NCBI GenBank assembly: GCA_002496485.1
Contig: DAJW01000042.1
Location: 13,972 to 54,668, forward strand
From: Euryarchaeota archaeon UBA36
Lineage (GTDB): Archaea > Thermoplasmatota > Poseidoniia > Poseidoniales > Thalassarchaeaceae
DNA length: 40,697 nucleotides
Direction of reading: 5' to 3'
The position numbers and the translations under genes are program-made. Shown here in pieces: positions 34,241 to 40,697 of this stretch (position 1 is its first letter; every line of letters begins with the position of its first letter). The notes under the pieces were generated by a model. It was given only the letters and a program-made list of their open reading frames with translations, was not told where the DNA came from and did not search any database.

Positions 34241-37200
34241 ATGTCCAGTGTTAACCGGGTGTCGACCCCCCTCGCCCTACTTCTCATAACATTGATGATT
34301 TCAGCCCCATTATCCGGCTGTACTGGAAATATGGTTGATGATGAATTTGAAATTTCTTCTGAGCAAAATGAAGAATCTGAAAAAATTCAGACAACAGATG
34401 AAAACGAAAATACTGTAGATGAATATTATGATAAATCCGAAAGTGAAATCGGTAAACAATTAGTTGAAGATGGGAAGCAATCGGAAATTGGAATTCCTGA
34501 TTTAGAAAATCCAATTCACGGATGGGAAGACTCAAGTAATATAGGTGAGGCACTTTTACGGAATAGGAAAGCATCATATATACCGACACAGGATTGGGAA
34601 GTTAGGACTGGAGAAGAACTAATTCAGGGATGGAATGTTCTGGCTCATAGCTACCCCTTACCTACTGAATGGATGAGTGATCTAGCTGAAATTGGAGTAG
34701 AATGTGTAAGTTTCTTCTACCCGCAGGGATTGCACTGTAATGTACCTAATATAGCTCCTAACATACTTTTGGAATATGGCGTAATTGGGGCTTTCAAATT
34801 AGACTCTACTGATAAATTTGATTTAGAAACTGTCGCAATAATGAAGGGTGAAAAACAAGCTAGTGCCATTAAGAACGGTGATCTATATGTTGTAAATATC
34901 GTTTTTTCGGGATCATTTGATGCGCATTTATCCAGTCTAGAAAATGACCTTTTTCAAAATATAGAGTTTTTTTCAGGGCGTTTTGCCACAGTTGAAACCG
35001 ATATTTTTGGCTTTGAATGGTTATCCAATCAGGATTATATCGAATGGATGGATTTGGAGCTTCCCATTACTCTCGAAAATGATGTAGGCGCGGATATCGT
35101 AAATGCAGATTGGGTCAGGGATTCTGCAAATATGGGTGGTCCTTTGAACACTCTAACGGGTTCTGGTGTCATAGTTGGAGTAATGGATTCAGGACTTGAT
35201 AATGCAGTTGTTTGTAGTGATTTAGCTGATTGTAATACAAAGAATTCAGGAATAATGTCTGATTTCCAGGGACGGATTGTGGGAGTTGAGAATTTTGTAC
35301 AGTGCGGAAATTCAGATGGCCCTGAAGATCCTGATGGGCATGGAACACACGTTGCAGGCACTGTTCTTGCGGATGGTTCGAGTAGCACAGGTAGTGCAGA
35401 ATATTCCGGAATTGCACCAGAAGCTATGATTTATATGCAGTCAGTTCACTCTGTATGTGGCTCCAATCCTGATGATGAATTGGCAACACCTTCTGACTTT
35501 TCAACTATTTTTCAACCAGCTTATGATGCTGGGGCAAGGGTCCATACAAATTCATGGGGTGCTAATTATCAAAATAATGGATACCATACCTACGCACTGA
35601 GAATTGATACGCAGGCTCACAACCTAGATGACCTTACCATTCTTTACGCAATGGGTAATGATGGGTTGGATTCCAACGCAGATGGAGAAGTAGATACTGG
35701 ATATATGAATACACATGCGACTGCAAAGAACATCATTTCTGTAGGTGGCTCTGAAAATTACAGAGAAGGTTCCAATATCATAACTTGGGATGATTTTAAA
35801 TTTAAAAGTGGAGCATTAAAATTTACTGAACCACCTATTTACGGTGACAGTGTGGTTGATGATATTGACGGAGTAATGGCTATTTCCAATAGGGGACCTA
35901 CTTCCGATGGGAGATTAAAGCCAGATATATTGGCACCGGGATCTTTTATTGCATCAACTCTTTCATCTGAAGCTAGCTGTGACTGGGGAGTTCCTCAGAA
36001 TCCTTCTTACTGTTACATGACGGGAACTTCGATGGCAACACCAATGGTTGCTGGTGGTGCAGCACTGATTCTGGAATATTTGAATAATCAAGGGATTGCG
36101 AATCCAGCTTCTGCATTAGTGAAAGCAATGTTAATCGCTGGTGCCCATGACATGGAAGGACAATATTCATCCGGCGGCTCAGATAGTGAAAATTCTGCTG
36201 CTGAATCTGCACCAAACGTCCATGAAGGTTGGGGTAGAATGGACCTGCAGGGTTCCATTCAGACTGGATTTACTGAAGGAATTAATATTTCAACATATGA
36301 AAGTCACTCACTAAAAATGGAAGTTCCTGTGGGAATTTCTGATTTCAGAATAGTACTTTCATGGAATGATCCACCTAATACGCCTTCTGCACAAAAACAG
36401 CTAGTTAATGATTTGGATATTGCTTTAAGGGACCCTACTGGTGTATGGTATGACTATGATAATGATGATGTAAACAATTTAGTGGGAATATCTGTATCAG
36501 CACCTGATCCAGGTGATTGGGAAGTTATAATTAATGGGACTAATGTGCCTAATGGGCCTCAAGAATATTATTTGGCTTCAAGTAATGGATTGGCGATAGG
36601 AGATTCGAGAAATCCTGTTTCTGGAATTTTAAATTCTGCTGGATTCCAATCTGGATCACTTTTTACTGAAACCACCTTATCAGCAGGAGAGAATCATTTT
36701 TGTGCTATTTTCGATGATTCTTCACTGCATTGTAGGGGAGATAATAGCTATGGTCAGCTTGGAGATGGCACTAGCACTAATAGACTTACAATGACCGAAG
36801 TAGCCCTAGATAATGGTAGAACAGCAGTTTCTGTCAGCTCCGGCAACCATCATACTTGCGCGATTTTGGATGATGCTAGTCTTCATTGCTGGGGGCGTAA
36901 TAACAAAGGTCAACTTGGTTTTGCTGGAAGTTCATCTTCTACCATGCCTACTGAAGTCAATTTTGGTTCATTGTATCCAGTCCAGATTTCATCCGGGAAG
37001 AGTCATAATTGTGTAATTTTAAACGATGCAAGCCTACAGTGTTGGGGAGATAATAGCTATGGTCAGCTTGGAGATGGTGGTATTGTGGATAGATACACAC
37101 CCGCTACAGTGAATTTTGGAAGTAAAAATGTACTAGCTGTTTCTGCTGGTTCTAATCATACTTGTGCATTACTTGATGACCAGAGTTTGGAATGTTGGGG

Positions 37201-40200
37201 GAGTAATGAATTTGGTCAGCTTGGTGATGGAACGACTGATGATGAGTATTTTCCTTCAACCGTCGTATTGGGCGGTTCATCAGTTGCGGTTTCCTCTGGG
37301 GATGGACATACATGTTCACTACTTTCTGATAAAACTCTGAAATGCTGGGGAGATAATAGCTATGGTCAGCTTGGAGATGGAACTCAGGTATCAAAATGGT
37401 CGCCAGAAGTAATCGAGTCAGATGTCGTCAATATTGATTCGGGGAATAATCACAACTGTTTGATTGATATTAATCAAGTTCTGAAATGTTGGGGAAAAAA
37501 TAACATGGGACAAGTTGGAGATGGAACTACTAGCATGGCATTTTCTCCTACTGAGATAAGTCTAGGTCCAGTAATTAATCCATTGTCAGTTACATCTGGT
37601 AGCACAATTTCTTGTGCGGTAACTAGTAATGATTTACTGAAATGTTGGGGTGAAATTGGTGAAAATTCTGTACCTGTATCATCTCCAATAACTGTGGATT
37701 TACCAAGATGGACATATATAAATTCGGCTGAGAGAGATCTAGATGGAGATGATGAATTGAACATCTTTGATACTCATGGAGCTGGAGATTCTGATGGAGA
37801 TGGGTTTGCTGGTGGTGATGACTATGACGATAATAATCCAACTAAGGCAAAATTTTGTCCAGTTCCTACATATGGAAGGTATGTTTGCCTACCAGCAACT
37901 AAGGGTTTCTATGTGGATACTCCGGGAACTTCAGTCAAGAGTCCAGCCAGAGTTGGTCATTATGTAGCAAATGATGGAGCATCTAGTGATTCTCCGTGTC
38001 CACCAGGGACATATCAATCTCTCACTGGACAGACATCTTGCGATGATGCAAGAGCAGGATATTATGTTGAAAATCCTCAGTCGGAATTTGATACTCCTTG
38101 TCCTGGCGGGACATTCAATACTGAAACGGGATCAACATCAGTATCTGATTGTAGAGGATCTGATCCTGGATATAACGTTCCAATTCTTACTGAAATAACA
38201 CTGGGCTCATTCCATTCATGTTCCATATTAGATGATGGTTCAGTAAGTTGCTGGGGGAGTAATGAATTTGGGCAGCTTGGAGATGGGACCCGAGAATCTA
38301 AACATATTCCTACTAAGGTTCTACTTCCACAAGGAAAAAGAGTGGATGGGTTAAGTTCAGGATCTTACCATAATTGTGCAATTATTGATGATGATACTTT
38401 TAGATGTTGGGGGAGTAATGAATTTGGTCAGCTTGGTGATGGAACTAGTATTGAAAGAACAAGTCCAGTTATAGTTTCCTTAGGAGGGGGAAAGACAGCA
38501 ACCAGCGTGTCATCTGGTGAAGGTCACACATGTTCAATTTTGAATGATAAAACAATCAAATGTTGGGGCGATAATAGTAATGGTCAGCTTGGAGATGGGA
38601 CAAGAACGGGCAGTCACAGTCCAATTGCAGTTAATCTGGGTGGTAGTGATTTGGCTATTTCTATCTCCTCTGGATCATACCATACTTGTGCATTAACTAC
38701 AACTAGGGATGTTAAGTGTTGGGGAGATAATTATCACGGACAGTTAGGATTAGGAGATAATGTAGATAGATTGGTTCCTAATCTAGTAACCTTACCTGCT
38801 GATACTGATGTAATATCGATTTCTTCTGGTTCATTTCATACTTGTGCTGTGTTGAATAATGGTGAAGTATATTGCTGGGGCTTTAATGCATATGGTCAGC
38901 TTGGAGATTCTTCAACAAACAATAGTAATATCCCTGTAAAATCTAGATTACTAGAAAATCAAATTTCAACACAAGTTTCATCCGGTGTTTTTCATACCTG
39001 TTCATTACTTGATGGGGGAGAAATTGCTTGTTGGGGAGATAATACGGTTGGACAACTGGGGGATGGGACCTCTACTTCCTCGACTATACCAATTATTGCT
39101 GACTTACCTGTAGATAGTGCTGCATTATCAATATCCGTAGGGCAAAGACATTCATGTTCCATATTAGATGATGCTACACTTTATTGCTGGGGCTATAATG
39201 AATTCGGGCAGCTTGGTGATGGAACGACTGATAATAGTGATTCTCCAAAAAATATAGACTTAATGCATGGTTCAGCTGCCCAAATTCAATGCTCTCCAGG
39301 AACTTATCAGCCAGATTCTTCTCAGACATCTTGCATCCTTGCTGATAGAGGTTATAGTGCCCCATCAGGTGGAGCTTTAGATCAAATTGGATGTACTAGA
39401 GGATATTATTCAAGTCTAAGAGGGCAGGCAACATGTTCTGAGGCTTCTATTGGCTACTATGTTGACGAATTACTTGCAACCTCTCAAACGGCTTGTCCTT
39501 CCAATACTTCTACCATAAATCGAGCAAGTGGAAATATAGATTTCTGTATTGAAGATTTTGATGGTGATCTTATTCCAGATGTTTCAGATTTGGATGACGA
39601 TAACGATGGAGTAAGTGACAGATTTGATTTATGGCCATTAGATCCTGAGTTAGCATTAGATGCGGATGGAGATGCTATTGCAGACAGTGTTGATGTTGAT
39701 GATGATAATGATGGAGTTAATGATACTGAAGATTTGTTTCCAAATAATCAAAATGAATGGGCAGATGAAGATAATGATGGCATAGGAGATAATTCGGATG
39801 ATGACGATGATAACGATGGAAGAGTTGACTCCTTCGATAAGTTCCCAAATAATCCTTTAGAATGGTCAGATTTTGATGATGATGGCATAGGGGATAATGA
39901 AGATGATAATGACGATAATGATCAATTCTTAGATTCTGTAGATGCCTTTCCCAATGATGCGACAGAATGGTTGGATACAGATTCTGACTCTATTGGAAAT
40001 AATGCAGATGATGATGATGATGGAGATGGTTTCACTGATGATATAGATGTATTCCCTTTGCTATCCACTGAATGGCTGGATACAGATGGAGATAGTTTTG
40101 GTGATAATATAGACATGTTTGATGAGGGCGGTTTAGTAATTGATGGAATCACTTATAGATTGGCCGAAAACGATGTTAATTGGTGGATTGACTCTGATGG

Positions 40201-40675
40201 TGATGAAATTGGAGATATTAGTCAAATAGATTTAGAAAAAGGAATAATTGTTGGAGACCAATGTCCAGACATTCCTGGAATTAATTATACTGAACCCCAA
40301 TTAAATCATGGAATTGTCGCAAAGGGTTGGTTACTAGGATGCCCGAAGGAAATCGAAGAAATCGAAGAAATCGAAGAGGAAGTCGAAGAGTCGGGGCTTG
40401 AAGCAGCATTAATCAAAGATACAGATGGAGATGGTCAACCTGATGCTTATGACCTTGATGATGATGGTGATGGAATTACAGACTGTGTCATTACTGACAG
40501 AGATTGCATTCCCGATGATAAATATCCTTTAGACGCTACGAGACCATTCGATAACAATTCATGGTCTATGATTTTAGTTAGCTTTGGATTTATTTCATTG
40601 GTGGTTTATCGGCTGGTGGGATGGCAACGTAGAAAAATTGCTAAACTTAAATCTAAAAGAATTAGGCTAGATTAA
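34241..40675 (+). CDS. Giant surface subtilase: lipoprotein signal, S8 protease, two RCC1 propellers, Cys-rich and TSP3 repeats, C-terminal helix
   Basis: A 2144-residue secreted protease. Residues 1-27 are a signal with lipobox APLSGC (Cys27), then an acidic linker. About 100-300 looks like an S8 propeptide. The S8 domain has D316 (GVMDSGLD), H367 (DGHGTHVAG), oxyanion N473 (AMGNDG) and S597 (GTSMATPMVAGG), all intact. A beta-sandwich follows (about 665-790). RCC1 units 1-7 fill 811-1140, a TSP3-like plus Cys-rich module 1159-1317, RCC1 units 8-14 fill 1317-1674, a second Cys-rich module 1682-1769 and five or six TSP3 Asp-rich calcium repeats 1770-1957. A membrane helix near 2107-2129 precedes a basic tail. 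TTG 34193 would add 16 residues; ATG 34241 has GGAG upstream. Predicted to act on extracellular protein or particles; the target is unknown. Confidence 0.93.
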   Translation: MSSVNRVSTPLALLLITLMISAPLSGCTGNMVDDEFEISSEQNEESEKIQTTDENENTVDEYYDKSESEIGKQLVEDGKQSEIGIPDLENPIHGWEDSSNIGEALLRNRKASYIPTQDWEVRTGEELIQGWNVLAHSYPLPTEWMSDLAEIGVECVSFFYPQGLHCNVPNIAPNILLEYGVIGAFKLDSTDKFDLETVAIMKGEKQASAIKNGDLYVVNIVFSGSFDAHLSSLENDLFQNIEFFSGRFATVETDIFGFEWLSNQDYIEWMDLELPITLENDVGADIVNADWVRDSANMGGPLNTLTGSGVIVGVMDSGLDNAVVCSDLADCNTKNSGIMSDFQGRIVGVENFVQCGNSDGPEDPDGHGTHVAGTVLADGSSSTGSAEYSGIAPEAMIYMQSVHSVCGSNPDDELATPSDFSTIFQPAYDAGARVHTNSWGANYQNNGYHTYALRIDTQAHNLDDLTILYAMGNDGLDSNADGEVDTGYMNTHATAKNIISVGGSENYREGSNIITWDDFKFKSGALKFTEPPIYGDSVVDDIDGVMAISNRGPTSDGRLKPDILAPGSFIASTLSSEASCDWGVPQNPSYCYMTGTSMATPMVAGGAALILEYLNNQGIANPASALVKAMLIAGAHDMEGQYSSGGSDSENSAAESAPNVHEGWGRMDLQGSIQTGFTEGINISTYESHSLKMEVPVGISDFRIVLSWNDPPNTPSAQKQLVNDLDIALRDPTGVWYDYDNDDVNNLVGISVSAPDPGDWEVIINGTNVPNGPQEYYLASSNGLAIGDSRNPVSGILNSAGFQSGSLFTETTLSAGENHFCAIFDDSSLHCRGDNSYGQLGDGTSTNRLTMTEVALDNGRTAVSVSSGNHHTCAILDDASLHCWGRNNKGQLGFAGSSSSTMPTEVNFGSLYPVQISSGKSHNCVILNDASLQCWGDNSYGQLGDGGIVDRYTPATVNFGSKNVLAVSAGSNHTCALLDDQSLECWGSNEFGQLGDGTTDDEYFPSTVVLGGSSVAVSSGDGHTCSLLSDKTLKCWGDNSYGQLGDGTQVSKWSPEVIESDVVNIDSGNNHNCLIDINQVLKCWGKNNMGQVGDGTTSMAFSPTEISLGPVINPLSVTSGSTISCAVTSNDLLKCWGEIGENSVPVSSPITVDLPRWTYINSAERDLDGDDELNIFDTHGAGDSDGDGFAGGDDYDDNNPTKAKFCPVPTYGRYVCLPATKGFYVDTPGTSVKSPARVGHYVANDGASSDSPCPPGTYQSLTGQTSCDDARAGYYVENPQSEFDTPCPGGTFNTETGSTSVSDCRGSDPGYNVPILTEITLGSFHSCSILDDGSVSCWGSNEFGQLGDGTRESKHIPTKVLLPQGKRVDGLSSGSYHNCAIIDDDTFRCWGSNEFGQLGDGTSIERTSPVIVSLGGGKTATSVSSGEGHTCSILNDKTIKCWGDNSNGQLGDGTRTGSHSPIAVNLGGSDLAISISSGSYHTCALTTTRDVKCWGDNYHGQLGLGDNVDRLVPNLVTLPADTDVISISSGSFHTCAVLNNGEVYCWGFNAYGQLGDSSTNNSNIPVKSRLLENQISTQVSSGVFHTCSLLDGGEIACWGDNTVGQLGDGTSTSSTIPIIADLPVDSAALSISVGQRHSCSILDDATLYCWGYNEFGQLGDGTTDNSDSPKNIDLMHGSAAQIQCSPGTYQPDSSQTSCILADRGYSAPSGGALDQIGCTRGYYSSLRGQATCSEASIGYYVDELLATSQTACPSNTSTINRASGNIDFCIEDFDGDLIPDVSDLDDDNDGVSDRFDLWPLDPELALDADGDAIADSVDVDDDNDGVNDTEDLFPNNQNEWADEDNDGIGDNSDDDDDNDGRVDSFDKFPNNPLEWSDFDDDGIGDNEDDNDDNDQFLDSVDAFPNDATEWLDTDSDSIGNNADDDDDGDGFTDDIDVFPLLSTEWLDTDGDSFGDNIDMFDEGGLVIDGITYRLAENDVNWWIDSDGDEIGDISQIDLEKGIIVGDQCPDIPGINYTEPQLNHGIVAKGWLLGCPKEIEEIEEIEEEVEESGLEAALIKDTDGDGQPDAYDLDDDGDGITDCVITDRDCIPDDKYPLDATRPFDNNSWSMILVSFGFISLVVYRLVGWQRRKIAKLKSKRIRLD
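36670..37660 (+). repeat. RCC1-type repeats, first propeller (units 1-7)
   Basis: Six full units and one degenerate unit of about 50 residues, each with the pattern SSGxxHTCAILDDxSLxCWG followed by NxxGQLGDGT. Each unit has two Cys spaced by about ten residues, suggesting disulfides that suit an extracellular location. Unit 7 (CWGEIGENS) has lost the GQLGDG part. A 34-base segment is identical at 36735-36768, 37044-37077 and 37347-37380, that is in units 1, 3 and 5. Confidence 0.9.
37715..38190 (+). repeat. TSP3-like segment plus cysteine-rich GCC2/ephrin-receptor-like module 1
   Basis: It begins with an acidic calcium-binding-like stretch (LDGDDELNIFD, DSDGDGFAGGDD) and then has CPPGTYQSLTGQTSC and CPGGTFNTETGSTSVSDC, typical of GCC2_GCC3/ephrin-receptor-like repeats of secreted proteins. 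It separates the two RCC1 blocks. Confidence 0.7.
38195..39265 (+). repeat. RCC1-type repeats, second propeller (units 8-14)
   Basis: Seven units, each with HTCxxLDDG and CWGxNxxGQLGD. Seven blades match the number needed to close one RCC1 propeller. A 41-base segment at 38405-38445 (unit 9) is identical to 37193-37233 (unit 4, first block), and 25 bases at 38213-38237 equal 39149-39173. Confidence 0.9.
39285..39545 (+). repeat. Cysteine-rich module 2
   Basis: A second GCC2/ephrin-receptor-like region with CSPGTYQPDSSQTSC, CTRGYYSSLRGQATC and ACPSNTSTINRASG. The paired pattern of Cys and GxY resembles module 1 and points to a disulfide-rich stalk. Confidence 0.7.
39550..40110 (+). repeat. 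Thrombospondin type 3 calcium-binding repeats
   Basis: Five or six Asp-rich repeats of the form DxDxDGxxDxxDxDDDNDG separated by FPNNxxEW-type linkers. By family knowledge these bind many Ca2+ ions and form a rigid, calcium-wrapped stalk. They lie between the binding modules and the membrane-proximal region. Confidence 0.9.
40348..40390 (+). repeat. Short tandem repeat (9-base unit) encoding EIE repeats
   Basis: A 9-base unit (GAAATCGAA) occurs about three times in a row and then degenerates to GAGGAAGTC. It encodes an acidic EIEEIEEIEEEVEE segment between the TSP3 region and the membrane helix, probably a flexible or coiled spacer that may vary in copy number between strains. Confidence 0.8.
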
Positions 40676-40697
40676 ATGGTGCAGGGGACAGGATTTG

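Noticed and set aside
36670..39265. Regularly repeated DNA that could suggest a CRISPR array or tandem repeat element
   Set aside because: The repeats are in frame inside one open reading frame, are spaced by about 150-300 bases and encode RCC1 units; there are no unique spacers of constant short length and no cas genes.
39550..40110. Low-complexity GAT-rich stretch as a non-coding satellite
   Set aside because: It is in frame and encodes well-formed thrombospondin type 3 calcium repeats with conserved linkers.

Overview
The window looks like a piece of an uncultured marine archaeal chromosome, most likely a Marine Group II (Poseidoniales) or related Thermoplasmatota genome. This is inferred from gene content and not proven. 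Pointing to an archaeon are the AT-rich base composition, archaeal-type RibB, RibL and short RibH, TATA-like promoters, many secreted proteins and lipoproteins with archaeal-looking anchors, and a very large S8/RCC1/thrombospondin-3 surface protein. Genes are tightly packed, often touching or overlapping by 1 to 4 bases. I see no tRNA, rRNA, CRISPR array, insertion sequence or phage gene, and no stretch over 300 bases without a gene.

Layout. 1-2743: the 3' part of a membrane pyrophosphatase, a lipoprotein, and a glutaredoxin-like reading frame that lacks a normal start. 2727-5985 (minus): an AmpG/acetyl-CoA-transporter-like MFS protein with an added secreted N-terminal domain, and a GHMP sugar kinase. 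6051-8246 (plus): a compact flavin operon ribB-ribL-ribE-ribH. 8258-11172: a GYD-domain protein, thioredoxin reductase, a small membrane protein, and a MoeB-type sulfur-carrier activating enzyme fused to rhodanese. 11314-14202: a fused E1 alpha/beta 2-oxoacid dehydrogenase with an N-terminal zinc ribbon. 14253-15212: a CaCA-family Ca2+/Na+ antiporter.

15232-22908 (plus): a molybdenum-hydroxylase cluster, mocA - ZIP metal transporter - xdhC - small [2Fe-2S] subunit - large Moco subunit - FAD subunit - secreted protein. The FAD subunit carries a cysteine-rich insertion like the one that binds an additional [4Fe-4S] cluster in 4-hydroxybenzoyl-CoA reductase. The enzyme is therefore probably of that subfamily and not an ordinary xanthine dehydrogenase. 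MocA and XdhC would supply and insert the cofactor. This is the most interesting metabolic system here.

23033-28001 (plus): a four-gene DUF4350 - MoxR ATPase - DUF58 - membrane protein operon, a membrane-associated AAA+/VWA-type module. 28002-34103 (minus): a run of exonuclease III, an FtsX/MacB-type ABC permease with its ATPase, and a 712-residue EF-hand/membrane protein with a small-multidrug-export/DedA-like C terminus. 34241-40675 (plus): a 2144-residue lipoprotein-type subtilase with two RCC1 propellers, cysteine-rich modules, thrombospondin-3 calcium repeats and a C-terminal membrane helix. It has a TATA box and a hairpin that covers its ribosome binding site.
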